Below, piece by piece: positions 8,318-16,335 of a stretch of DNA of 40,970 nt. The position numbers and the translations under genes are program-made. Source of the DNA: Bacillota bacterium (GTDB lineage: Bacteria; Bacillota; Clostridia; Acetivibrionales; DSM-1351); NCBI GenBank assembly GCA_023460955.1, contig JAEWOH010000055.1, positions 1-40,970 of the forward strand, in the 5' to 3' direction. The number at the start of each line of letters is the position of its first letter. The first letter of the stretch is position 1. A model generated the notes under the pieces. That model was not told the DNA's origin. It saw only the letters and a list, made by a program, of their open reading frames with translations, and ran no database searches.

Positions 8318-8997
8318 GCTCTCACCACCTTATCCTGTTTAACAAGACCGTCCTGTATTTCAATAATTCTGTTAGCAGCTTCTGCTAACTTTAAGTCATG
8401 AGTAATCATAATAAGGCTTTGATGATACTTCTTTATAGATAGCTGTAATAATTCCATCACCTCGGCACTTGTGGAGGAGTCCAGATTCCCGGTAGGCTCA
8501 TCAGCGAAAAGTATTGAAGGCTTATTAGCCAGGGCACGACCGATAGCTACTCTTTGCTGCTGCCCCCCGGAGAGCTGATTGGGCAGGTGTCGCCGTCTGT
8601 CCCTGAGCCCCAAATGACTTAGCAGTTCATTGATATATTCCTTATCAATTGGTCTGTTATCCAGCAGCAAAGGGAGAGTAATGTTTTCTTCCACAGTAAG
8701 CACAGGTATTAAGTTATATAGCTGAAAAACAAACCCGAATCTTCGTCTTCTGAAGACCGACAATTCTGCTTCACTCAGCTTATAAATATCTGTCTCATCC
8801 AGCTTAACCGTCCCGGAGGTTGGCCTATCCAGCCCACCAAGCATGTGCAGCAGAGTACTCTTGCCGGAACCGCTTGGTCCCACAATAGAAACAAATTCGC
8901 CTCCGTTTATGGTAAGATTGATGTTGTTTACTGCTGTTACTGAACTTTCACCTGTTCCGTAGATTTTTACAAGATTATTAATCTTCAGAGTATCCAT
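8314..8997 (-). CDS. ABC transporter ATP-binding protein (MacB/LolD/BceA type)
   Basis: A 227-residue ATPase partner of the adjacent FtsX permease. Motifs: Walker A GPSGSGKST, Q-loop in FVFQLYNLIPVLTVEEN, signature LSGGQQQRVAIGRAL, Walker B ILFADEPTGNLD, and switch His in MITHD. These are typical of the LolD/MacB/BceA subgroup. The ATG at 8997 is chosen because GGGAGA lies just before it; an in-frame ATG at 9009 would overlap that site. Its leader (9000-9140) holds two hairpins and a BceR-type inverted repeat, so expression is probably controlled by the kinase/regulator pair upstream. Confidence 0.94.
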   Translation of the reverse strand: MDTLKINNLVKIYGTGESSVTAVNNINLTINGGEFVSIVGPSGSGKSTLLHMLGGLDRPTSGTVKLDETDIYKLSEAELSVFRRRRFGFVFQLYNLIPVLTVEENITLPLLLDNRPIDKEYINELLSHLGLRDRRRHLPNQLSGGQQQRVAIGRALANKPSILFADEPTGNLDSSTSAEVMELLQLSIKKYHQSLIMITHDLKLAEAANRIIEIQDGLVKQDKVVRA

Positions 8998-9104
8998 ATT
9001 ATCTCCCATTTACGCGCATAGCGCGTAACAAATAGTAACGAAAAGACACATAGGGGCTTTTCGCTGCGTGAAAAGCACGATGACCAACCGAATGTATTTT
9101 TCAC
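8985..9104 (-). other. Possible leader ORF with hairpins ahead of the ABC ATPase gene
   Basis: On the minus strand a GTG at 9104, six bases after GGGGG, opens a 39-codon frame that ends 10 bp inside the ATPase gene. Within it lie two hairpins: 9056-9076 (7-bp stem GCTTTTC/GAAAAGC) and a 7-bp palindrome TACGCGC-AT(A)-GCGCGTA at 9011-9027 immediately before the ATPase ribosome binding site. Translation of this frame could affect that second hairpin. The peptide matches nothing I recognise and the frame may be chance. Confidence 0.3.
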
Positions 9105-9154
9105 GCTATTACCCCCAGTCAAACTTTTAGTTACCCTCATTCTACCTTGACAAT

Positions 9155-9192
9155 CTTACATCCAGGTGTAAATTTTCTTACAGTTTTGTAAG
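9155..9192 (-). promoter_or_regulatory. BceR-type operator pair upstream of the ABC transporter genes
   Basis: CTTACA-GTTT-TGTAAG (9177-9192) is a perfect inverted repeat matching the TNACA-N4-TGTAA site reported for BceR-like response regulators. A second, TTACA-N6-TGTAA, lies at 9156-9171. They begin 3 bp past the kinase stop codon, and a TAGAAT -10 candidate (9139-9144) lies downstream toward the ATPase gene with no good -35, as expected for an activated promoter. Confidence 0.65.
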
Positions 9193-9194
9193 AG

Positions 9195-10241
9195 TTAGTT
9201 GGGCAGTAAAATTGTAAACTTTGTACCAGTTGCCGTATAGCTATCTACTTTAATAACACCGGCATGCTTATCTATAATAAGCTTTGTAAGAGCCAGCCCT
9301 ATACCTGTAGAATTAACATTATACTTCTTTGCAGTTTCTCCTTGATAAAATATATCAAATATTTTGGGGAGCTCAACTTTTTCAATTCCTACTCCATTGT
9401 CCTCTACTTCAATTTTTATATGGGTCTCACTTTTTTTAACAGAAATATTGATGCCCCCGCCTAAAGGCGTATATTCAACTGCATTATCAACAATATTATA
9501 AATCGCTTCATAAATCCATTCTGCATCATAAAAAGCAATTATAGAGTCTCTATTATCAAAACTTAATTTTAATTTCTTTGTAAGGGCTTTTTCGGACAAT
9601 GCTTGAACTATTTTCTCAATGGTTGTGTTGATATTGTTATTTGCTTTATTTATCAACGCAACTCCTGCCTCAAGCTTTGAAAGTTTTAAAAACATGTGAA
9701 CAAGCCTTTCCAGTTTATCTATCTGTTCTGAACTTTTTTCAATGAATTCTTCAGCTACCTCTCTTTCATCCAAGGCCCCTTCCAGTAACAGGTCATTAAA
9801 AGTTCTTATTACTGCCACAGGAGTCTTTAACTGGTGCGAAAGCCCTGATACAGTGCCCTTGATAAGGTTGCTGTTATTATTGACCTGCTCCCGCTCCGCC
9901 TGTATTCGCTTGGACAATTGATACAGCTGGAATTCCAAAATATCAATATCCCCGACCTTTTGGTTTTCTGTCAGCTTACCAAAACATCCTCTGGACATTT
10001 GTTCTACTTCAAGGGTAATTTCTTTGATTTTTCTGTAATGGGAATTCATTATGAGATATATTGATACAATAAAACCTATATAACAAAGACAGTGAAGAAT
10101 TATATTAAAACTATACGGCATTAAGATTTTATGTATGCTTCTAATTTTTAAAGCAGATAACCCGAGAGTGATAACTAAGAGGATAGTTGAAGTAACCAGT
10201 ATAGCTCTGAATTCTTTGTTTCTAATGATATCAAAATTCAT
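9195..10241 (-). CDS. Sensor histidine kinase, intramembrane-sensing type
   Basis: A 348-residue kinase. Two membrane helices (about 12-32 and 44-66) are joined by a very short loop, so there is almost no outside sensor domain, as in BceS-like kinases that sense through a partner ABC transporter. Then a HAMP-like linker, H-box GLSHQLKTPVAVIRTF with His136, N-box IVDNAVEYTPLGGG, G1 VEDNGVGIE, F-box IFDIFYQG and G2 STGIGLALTK. The start at 10241 overlaps the regulator stop as ATGA and lies nine bases after GGAG; longer in-frame starts exist at 10247 and 10265. Co-transcribed with the response regulator and followed by the ABC transporter it probably controls. Confidence 0.92.
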   Translation of the reverse strand: MNFDIIRNKEFRAILVTSTILLVITLGLSALKIRSIHKILMPYSFNIILHCLCYIGFIVSIYLIMNSHYRKIKEITLEVEQMSRGCFGKLTENQKVGDIDILEFQLYQLSKRIQAEREQVNNNSNLIKGTVSGLSHQLKTPVAVIRTFNDLLLEGALDEREVAEEFIEKSSEQIDKLERLVHMFLKLSKLEAGVALINKANNNINTTIEKIVQALSEKALTKKLKLSFDNRDSIIAFYDAEWIYEAIYNIVDNAVEYTPLGGGINISVKKSETHIKIEVEDNGVGIEKVELPKIFDIFYQGETAKKYNVNSTGIGLALTKLIIDKHAGVIKVDSYTATGTKFTILLPN

Positions 10242-10993
10242 ACCCATCTGCTCCTTTGCTTCCATCTATACCCCAATCCCCTTACAGTTGTTATATACTC
10301 AGGAGTTTCCGGGTTTTGCTCCAGCTTTTCACGTAGTCTTGATATATACACTGATAACGTGTTATCGTCAATAAATTGTCCGTCAATATCCCACAATTTT
10401 GATAGGATAGTATTCCTGTCAAGCACCTTTTCCGGGTTTTGCATAAATACTGACATGAGCTTGAATTCAGTGGGTGTAAGTGTAATTTCTTTATTCCTCT
10501 TGAATAACTTCATTTCGTTAAAATTGAGTGATATGTCCTTTGATTTCAAAATTTTATTGCCTCCAGGGTTGTTTTTACTTCTCCTTAAGGCGGCATTAAT
10601 CCTGGAAACCAGCTCCCTTGTCCGAAAGGGTTTCGTTATGTAATCATCCGCTCCCATATCAAGTCCAAGTACAATATTTACTTCGGCATCACAAGCGGTT
10701 AGAAAAATGATTGGAACATCTGATACTGTTCTTATTTCCTCACATATATCAAATCCATTGCCGTCCGGAAGCATAATGTCCAGTAGTACCAGATCATATC
10801 TGCCGTACCTTTCTTCATTGTTACCGGTATATACAACCGCCCTCTCGTCATAATTATCGTCAGCCTTAAAAAACTTTTGGTTAAACTCCTTAGCATTTGA
10901 GGCCAGCTCTGTTTCCCAACCTTCCTTCTCCAAAGCATACACGATACCTTTAGCCAAGGGTTCATTATCCTCTAAAACAATTATTTTGCTCAC
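10238..10993 (-). CDS. OmpR/PhoB-family response regulator with an insertion in the receiver domain
   Basis: A 251-residue regulator: receiver domain (acidic E8/D9, phospho-acceptor Asp72 in DLVLLDIMLPDGNG, FLTA, TKPF) and a C-terminal winged helix (TPTEFKLMSVFMQNPEKV...LSVYISRLREKL...VRGLGYRW). The phospho-acceptor normally sits near residue 51-55; here about 18 extra residues (roughly 42-63, rich in Asp, Glu, Asn and Tyr) lie between the second helix and third strand. The frame is intact on both sides, so this looks like a true insertion. Upstream of kinase and ABC genes; the BceR-type site at 9155-9192 is its likely target. Confidence 0.93.
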   Translation of the reverse strand: MSKIIVLEDNEPLAKGIVYALEKEGWETELASNAKEFNQKFFKADDNYDERAVVYTGNNEERYGRYDLVLLDIMLPDGNGFDICEEIRTVSDVPIIFLTACDAEVNIVLGLDMGADDYITKPFRTRELVSRINAALRRSKNNPGGNKILKSKDISLNFNEMKLFKRNKEITLTPTEFKLMSVFMQNPEKVLDRNTILSKLWDIDGQFIDDNTLSVYISRLREKLEQNPETPEYITTVRGLGYRWKQRSRWV

Positions 10994-11058
10994 GTTTACC
11001 TATATCCGCACATATTTTTTTACAAAAGCGGCTTCCTCCCATCTATTTCTCTATAAGA

Positions 11059-11104
11059 AAACAAGAACCGGAATAGTCTTTTCAGGCTATTCCGGTTCTT
11101 GTTT
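11059..11104 (-). terminator. rho terminator
   Basis: Perfect 18-bp stem (11059-11076 with 11087-11104), loop of 10, about 100 bp after the rho stop and before the response-regulator gene. A-rich on one side and T-rich on the other, so it may work in both directions; only minus-strand genes flank it. Confidence 0.85.
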
Positions 11105-11203
11105 TTATAGTATATTTGTTTTAATTATTATCTTATCGTATAGCCGTTCACTCTTTGATTTATATAAGCTGTTAGGGTTGATTAAGCCTGCACACAAAAA
11201 CTT

Positions 11204-13480
11204 TTACGAATTCTTGTCCAGGAAGGAAATATTAATGCTCTTTACAAAATCATCATTAGTCTTTGTCTGTAAAAGTCTGTTTATTAATATTTCTGTTACC
11301 TCTGCGGTTCCCATGTTGCTCATTGCTTTCCTGACAGCATATACACTTTCAAGTTCTTTTTGACTAAGCAGCAGTTCTTCTCGGCGAGTACCGGACTTGT
11401 TTATATCGATTGCCGGGAAAATTCTCTTTTCAGACAGCTTTCTGTCCAGGTGTAATTCCATGTTACCTGTTCCCTTGAATTCTTCAAATATAACATCATC
11501 CATACGGCTACCTGTCTCAATAAGTGCTGTAGCCATGATTGTCAAGCTTCCGCCGTTTTCAATATTTCTCGCAGCTCCGAAGAATCTCTTTGGTTTATGG
11601 AGCGCACCAGGGTCAAGACCTCCTGATAAGGTTCTGCCTGTTGGAGGAATTGTAAGGTTATAAGCTCTGGCAAGTCTTGTAATACTGTCGAGAAGTATTA
11701 CAACATCCTTCTTCTGCTCAACAAGCCTCTGTGCTCTTTCCAGTACCATTTCAGCAACCTTTATATGATGTTCGGGTACTTCATCAAAAGTAGAGTATAT
11801 AACTTCACCTTTAATTGAGCGCTGCATGTCGGTTACTTCTTCAGGACGCTCATCTATTAATAAAACAATAAGCTCTACTTCAGGATAATTAACGGTAATA
11901 GCATTTGCTATCTTTTTAAGTAATATGGTTTTACCGGCCTTAGGCGGAGAAACAATCATTCCTCTCTGACCTTTTCCAATGGGCGCTATTAAATCTATCA
12001 ATCTGGTAGAGAACTCTCTTGGTGCTGTTTCCAAAGTAATTCTTTTCTCGGGATAGATAGGGGTAAGGTATTCAAAAGGTACTCTCTTGGAGGCCACATC
12101 AGGTGTATCTCCGTTTATTGACTGAACATACAGCAGAGCCTGGAATTTTTCGCCTTCCTTCGGTATTCTTCCCTTTCCTCTTAGCTTGTCTCCCGTTTTA
12201 AGCCCGAATCTCCTTATTTGTGACGGAGAAACATATATATCTCTTGGACCTGATAAGTAATTTTCGCTTCTGAGGAAGCCGTAGCCATCCGGAAGCACCT
12301 CAAGAACTCCTTCCACAGGATCATCAGCTTCAATCTTTTCAGATGGCTGCTGCGGTTGAGTTATTCCATTCTGTACCGGCGGCTGTTGTAAATTCGACTG
12401 CATTGATGGTTGAATTGTTGGTTGAATAGCCGGCTGTAACGGTGTTACATTCTGCAATACAGGTATGGAAGGCGCCACTGTCTGAGACTGCTGTGTCAGA
12501 GGCAGTGCGGTCTGTTGTACCGGTGGTTTTGCCGGCTGCTGTGCCTGCGTCTGTGCTGGTTGCTGGACCTGCGTTTGCGCTGACTGCTGTGCCTGCGGTT
12601 GTGCTGGTTGCTGTATCTGTGGTTGTGCTGGTTGCTGCACCTTCGGCGCTGGCTGCTTTATCGGCTGAAGTTGTTGCACACCATGGCTCTTTTGCTGTTG
12701 GTATCTGTTTGGTTGATGACGTGAGGTCTGCTGTAATTCTGACTGAGGTAATGTCGGTTTCTCAGCATTTATAGTTGAAACATGCGGTTTCAATAATCTT
12801 TGGGCATGTCTAACAGGAGTTGAATTTTTTCTTTCACTCTCGTCATTTTTTGTCTCTTGTATTGTTTCATTAGGAGAATTTTTTGTAGAAATTGATTTTA
12901 CTTCTTCTTCTTTTTTATCAGATCGTTCTTCATTTTTATCAGATCGGATTAATTTCTCCGATAACCTTCCGGGCTTTATTTCCTGAGTAACATTATTCTC
13001 TTGCTTCTCGGATACTTCGACAGGTTTCTTTTCATCGCCTTCAGCCCCAGTTCCTACTTCAAGGTTTTTAGCCACTTTGCTTGGTCTGCCTCTCTTGGAC
13101 TTCCTTAAAACAGACACCTCTGCCTCAGGTTTTTCTTCCTGTATTATTGACTTGTTAACTGAATCAGTTTCTTTAGCTTTGGAATTTTTCTTGCCTTTTT
13201 CAGACTTAACAGCCATATCTTCATTATTGTCCATATTGCCGCTGGAATTTACCTTGTCCTCAACTGGCTGGCTTTCTTTTATAATGCCGACTTTATTAGC
13301 TTCGGTTGAGGTTTGCTGGCTTATATCACTTGAATCATCTTTCTTATTTTCTTCTTCAGAATTTTTTAATATATCCACTAATTCATTCTTTTTAAGTTTG
13401 GATATGTTTTTAACACCCATCATTTTTGCGATATAACGCAAATCTTCTAGTGTTTTTGACTGTAAATCAATCTGATCCAT
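11204..13480 (-). CDS. rho: Transcription termination factor Rho with long disordered insertion
   Basis: Hexameric RNA-dependent ATPase that ends transcription. The 758-residue protein is much longer than the 419 of E. coli. Order: Rho_N domain (about 5-40, LRYIAKMMGVKNISKLKKNELVDIL), a charged Lys/Glu/Ser-rich stretch (40-240), a Gln/Pro-rich low-complexity region (about 250-380, including seven 8-residue repeats at 279-334), the RNA-binding cold-shock fold (about 385-460, GVLEVLPDGYGFLRS), then the ATPase with P-loop SPPKAGKT near 510, LIDERPEEVTDM and LLDSITRLARAYN. All catalytic motifs are intact. The start MDQIDLQSKTLEDL has GGTGG just upstream. Long N-terminal insertions are known in Clostridia Rho; an Asn-rich one in C. 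botulinum behaves as a prion. Whether this Gln/Pro version does is unknown. Confidence 0.97.
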   Translation of the reverse strand: MDQIDLQSKTLEDLRYIAKMMGVKNISKLKKNELVDILKNSEEENKKDDSSDISQQTSTEANKVGIIKESQPVEDKVNSSGNMDNNEDMAVKSEKGKKNSKAKETDSVNKSIIQEEKPEAEVSVLRKSKRGRPSKVAKNLEVGTGAEGDEKKPVEVSEKQENNVTQEIKPGRLSEKLIRSDKNEERSDKKEEEVKSISTKNSPNETIQETKNDESERKNSTPVRHAQRLLKPHVSTINAEKPTLPQSELQQTSRHQPNRYQQQKSHGVQQLQPIKQPAPKVQQPAQPQIQQPAQPQAQQSAQTQVQQPAQTQAQQPAKPPVQQTALPLTQQSQTVAPSIPVLQNVTPLQPAIQPTIQPSMQSNLQQPPVQNGITQPQQPSEKIEADDPVEGVLEVLPDGYGFLRSENYLSGPRDIYVSPSQIRRFGLKTGDKLRGKGRIPKEGEKFQALLYVQSINGDTPDVASKRVPFEYLTPIYPEKRITLETAPREFSTRLIDLIAPIGKGQRGMIVSPPKAGKTILLKKIANAITVNYPEVELIVLLIDERPEEVTDMQRSIKGEVIYSTFDEVPEHHIKVAEMVLERAQRLVEQKKDVVILLDSITRLARAYNLTIPPTGRTLSGGLDPGALHKPKRFFGAARNIENGGSLTIMATALIETGSRMDDVIFEEFKGTGNMELHLDRKLSEKRIFPAIDINKSGTRREELLLSQKELESVYAVRKAMSNMGTAEVTEILINRLLQTKTNDDFVKSINISFLDKNS
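12479..12646 (-). repeat. 7 x 24-bp in-frame minisatellite inside rho
   Basis: Seven tandem 24-bp units encode an 8-residue repeat of form PQxQQPAQ (Rho residues 279-334). The first five units are close matches and the last two are degenerate. Every unit is a multiple of three, so copy-number change would lengthen or shorten the linker without breaking the frame. Confidence 0.85.
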
Positions 13481-13726
13481 AGTTCACCACCTTATATAAA
13501 ATCGTTTTTATTTTGAACATTAATATAGGAAATTTGATTCGAAAAAATCTTTAGAAAAACCTTATATAAATTCCTTTTTCTAGAGGAGAATTTTTGAATA
13601 TTCCACAAGGGCATTATATCAAATGTGTAAATACATGTCAATCTTAGTGTAATTTTCCCACACCTTTGCCATAATTTCCTAGCATTTTAATAAATAATCC
13701 AATAAACTAAATTTTAGACTCATATT

Positions 13727-14359
13727 TTAGCTTTCCTTGATCTTAGTTTTCCTTGAATTCAGAATTATTTTTTCACTTTGAAGTATCTTTTTCAGGTCAC
13801 TATTGGTTGATGCAGGTATAAACCTGTCTCTGGAACACTTTATACATCTTAAGGCTATCCCATTTCGATGCATTGATACTACAATGTCATCACAGCCGCA
13901 GCTGCAACGCAGATTACCCTTTTCAGCAATATCATGAATTTTATTTAGTGTATCAAACATTACCTGGGTGTTGTCAAAATAACTTTCATAACCTAACCCA
14001 TCAATAATACCGTCAAGTTCTTTTTCAAAATTATCAATGAATTTCCGTACAGAATCATCTTTGCCAATAAAGCAGTTCTTTATACCGGTTATAGGGCAGG
14101 TATATATAATAATGTTCTGACTTAGAAGGCTTTCCCTGGTTATAACATGTTGATGCTGAGAACCGCACCCGATACAAGGAATCGTAAGTGTAAATTCATT
14201 CCTATTTAGTTTATATATCTTTATTCCGGCATTTCCGCACTTACATCCGGACTCAAAATTTTGTTGCTGAAATAGGTTAAAAAGATTAATTCTTGAAAAA
14301 TCAAACGTTCCGCAAGAGAAACATTTATATGCAATTGTTATATCCATATCTACCAGCAT
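13727..14359 (-). CDS. Uncharacterised multi-zinc-ribbon protein
   Basis: I do not recognise a named family. Numbered from an upstream ATG at 14416, cysteine pairs occur at C32/C35 (CFSC), C58/C60 (CKC), C81/C84 (CIGC), C107 and C115, C171/C173/C175 (CSCGC) and C191/C194 (CIKC): enough ligands for three zinc ribbons. A helical, cysteine-free stretch (about 120-165) separates the two ribbon groups. The arrangement suggests a structural or nucleic-acid-binding role, but no catalytic motif is visible. I prefer the ATG at 14359 because GGGGTGA lies just upstream; the longer form starting at 14416 has no good site but cannot be excluded. It is single, downstream of a divergent promoter region shared with the 14660 gene and 247 bp ahead of rho. 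Confidence 0.75.
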   Translation of the reverse strand: MLVDMDITIAYKCFSCGTFDFSRINLFNLFQQQNFESGCKCGNAGIKIYKLNRNEFTLTIPCIGCGSQHQHVITRESLLSQNIIIYTCPITGIKNCFIGKDDSVRKFIDNFEKELDGIIDGLGYESYFDNTQVMFDTLNKIHDIAEKGNLRCSCGCDDIVVSMHRNGIALRCIKCSRDRFIPASTNSDLKKILQSEKIILNSRKTKIKES

Positions 14360-14659
14360 TTCTCTCACCCCATTTATACGGAAAACTTGGCCGTATTCAC
14401 TGCTTAGCTCGGCCATGTACTGAAGCAGTCTTTACTCTAGTTTATTATTATTCTATAGAAATCAAAAAATTCCTTTTAACTTGATTTATGTAAATTATAA
14501 ACCTGATTTTTTTATATTCAGACTTTATCATAATTCAATAATTGTTGCCATTGTCTTTCCATGTCTATAAACATTGGTTAACAAAGTTAACTTTATTAAG
14601 CGTCACAACACGAAATTGATTTACATAAAATATATTATCAAACAACAAGGAGTTATTTT
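14360..14659. other. Divergent intergenic region with a GTTAAC repeat
   Basis: About 240-300 bp between two divergent genes. It contains GTTAAC-AAA-GTTAAC (14577-14591), two palindromic hexamers 3 bp apart that could be a regulator site, and AT-rich sequence suited to promoters on both strands. I could not assign a convincing -35/-10 pair on either side. Confidence 0.4.
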
Positions 14660-15178
14660 ATGTTGAAATTAAATGAAGTTGTCTCACTGGAATACCGTGT
14701 CAACAAATCTTTTGAGGGCAGATACTTTATGGGGCATACGCCCTCTTTATCTTTGAGCGGCAATAAAAATTCATGGGGCGGATTATATAATCCACCAGGT
14801 TCAAGAGTCAATTTATTTGTGAACACTTTTACAGTGTCGAACAGTTCCTCGACGCCCTTTAAAGCTGAACTGTGGTTAAATTCGGATATAATAAGAACAG
14901 GAAGACCGTCACCTTATCTTTCACCTGCAAATACCGCTATAATCCCTCTTCCAAAATCAGAAGTCTATATTATGTATTCACAAGGCATAAGTGATACGCC
15001 GGACAATGGTACAAGTATTTTCAGCAGAATAGCTGAATCCACCTCCACCACTGTAGGTAATTACTACGGGAAAATAATTATTCCTCCCGGAGGATCTTTT
15101 ATTGTGTTCTTACACTGTCCTGACTCAGAAAATATCAATACCGAAGTTGCTTTTGGCTTCTGGGTAGAGAGAGTATAA
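14660..15178 (+). CDS. Hypothetical protein, DUF6143-like
   Basis: A 172-residue soluble protein with no signal peptide or membrane segment. It is rich in Ser, Asn, Pro and Gly and reads as an all-beta fold (GRYFMGHTPSLSLSGN, NPPGSRVNLFVNTFTVSNSS, YYGKIIIPPGGSFIVFLHC). My memory of DUF6143 family members from Bacillus and Clostridia fits this sequence, but I cannot confirm it here; no biochemical function is known to me. AAGGAG lies eight bases before the ATG, and a hairpin terminator follows at 15378-15406, so it is likely a single-gene unit. The gap to that terminator (15179-15377) shows no convincing gene. Confidence 0.75.
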   Translation: MLKLNEVVSLEYRVNKSFEGRYFMGHTPSLSLSGNKNSWGGLYNPPGSRVNLFVNTFTVSNSSSTPFKAELWLNSDIIRTGRPSPYLSPANTAIIPLPKSEVYIMYSQGISDTPDNGTSIFSRIAESTSTTVGNYYGKIIIPPGGSFIVFLHCPDSENINTEVAFGFWVERV

Positions 15179-15377
15179 ATGATAATAATAAAAGATATTG
15201 ATATAATTGTAAAAGGGGAAAATTTTGAGGATTTGTAAAATATGCAGTTCGTATATTTACATAATACTTACCTTCCGTAAACCGCTTTGGAGGGACTAAT
15301 CCCTCTTGTCCAATATGCTTTGCATTTAAATCAGACTCCCTTTACTGTACAAAAAAATCCAATTTATTTTACTGCAT

Positions 15378-15406
15378 AAAAACTCCGATTATCTCGGAGT
15401 TTTTTT
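15378..15406 (+). terminator. Terminator, related to the tRNA-Thr repeat hairpins
   Basis: AAAAACTCCGA (15378-15388), loop of five, TCGGAGTTTTT with further T. The hairpin and about 20 bp upstream (TTTATTTTACTGCATAAA) are nearly identical to the terminator unit repeated three times at 17.5-18.0 kb. It can serve the plus-strand 14660 gene and, given the A-tract, the minus-strand gene at 15449. Confidence 0.85.
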
Positions 15407-15448
15407 ACGTTGATCCGGGAGAGATTTATATATATTGCTACACTCAAG

Positions 15449-16120
15449 TCACCTGTTCCGAATCTGAACCTCTTGTGGTATGTTGCCTACAGGACATACT
15501 CTCGCACAAATCTCACATTTATAGATATATCCTTGAACATTTTCCTTCTTAGACTCCTTTGCTTGGGCTTCATTACACTTGTTTCCATCAAAAGTACCAT
15601 CACCAATTGCATTACCCGGACATGCTGAGATACACCTGCCACAATGAATGCAAATATCTTTTTCCAAACTACGAGGTACATTTACTTCCGCCTCAGTAAC
15701 AAGAACTCTTAAATGTACCCAAGGTCCCCACAAAGGGTGTAGAAACAAGAAATTGTCCCCTAACTGCCCCAGTCCGGTTTTTGCTGCCAAGCTCTTAAAC
15801 AGAATGCCACACCTGCCTGGATATGGTAGTATTACGCTTTTGAACCCTTCAAGTTCCAGTTTTTGTGATACCTTTTCGACAACCCCCTTGATATGCAAAT
15901 CTGCCGCACAGGTGTTGTTACCCCGCTCAGCTTCAAAGTTAAACCATGACCACTCTAATGATTCTTTTATGTGGTGTCCGACAACAATTACCGTTTTTGC
16001 AGTATCTAGCAACTTAAACAGCTTACTTTGCTCTTCTTCTGTATAACTATCTATATTAGCGAAGCCTATATCACAACAGCTTGGAGTTAAGCTTAACAAT
16101 TCCTGCACATCCATCAACAT
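15449..16120 (-). CDS. QueG-like 4Fe-4S double-cluster protein
   Basis: A 223-residue protein similar to the C-terminal half of epoxyqueuosine reductase (QueG). Two ferredoxin-type cluster motifs are visible: C157-C160-C163 with C167 (CIHCGRCISACP) and C182 with C202-C205-C209 (CEICARVCP). The upstream half (FNFEAERG, ILPYPGRCGILFKSLAAKTGLGQLG, WGPWVHLRVLVT) matches the QueG-like cobalamin-binding region. It is shorter than QueG (about 380 residues) and lacks its C-terminal HEAT-like part, so a different reductive role is likely; such stand-alone homologues are common in anaerobes. GGGAGG lies ten bases before the ATG. It is flanked by terminator-like hairpins and appears monocistronic. Confidence 0.82.
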   Translation of the reverse strand: MLMDVQELLSLTPSCCDIGFANIDSYTEEEQSKLFKLLDTAKTVIVVGHHIKESLEWSWFNFEAERGNNTCAADLHIKGVVEKVSQKLELEGFKSVILPYPGRCGILFKSLAAKTGLGQLGDNFLFLHPLWGPWVHLRVLVTEAEVNVPRSLEKDICIHCGRCISACPGNAIGDGTFDGNKCNEAQAKESKKENVQGYIYKCEICARVCPVGNIPQEVQIRNR

Positions 16121-16271
16121 AATACATTAACCTCCCAAGGAATATTGACCGCTTGAAATTAAAATTCTTATAATCCGTTACTTTTGCTAGTCATTATAAC
16201 ATAATATTCCTTGTAAGTAATACTAAATATTACATTTTTTTGATATTAGCACACAAAAAGTAGACATGAAG

Positions 16272-16297
16272 AAAGCAGGGTGGTTAGTCCTGCCTTT
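16272..16297 (-). terminator. Weak terminator after the MerR-type gene
   Basis: A GC-containing stem (AAAGGCAGG with CCTGCTTT-type arms, 16272-16280 and 16289-16297) lies 40 bp past the MerR stop. There is no strong T-run, so the call is tentative. Confidence 0.4.
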
Positions 16298-16335
16298 GCT
16301 TTAAGTCTTCATCCATGATATAGCTTAATGCCATA

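Noticed and set aside
12442..12774. 110-codon plus-strand frame rich in Val and Ala
   Set aside because: It is the opposite strand of the 24-bp repeat in rho; its composition is explained by that.
14360..14659. Riboswitch or T-box in the divergent region
   Set aside because: No conserved core (specifier loop, TGG antiterminator or known aptamer motif) could be found.
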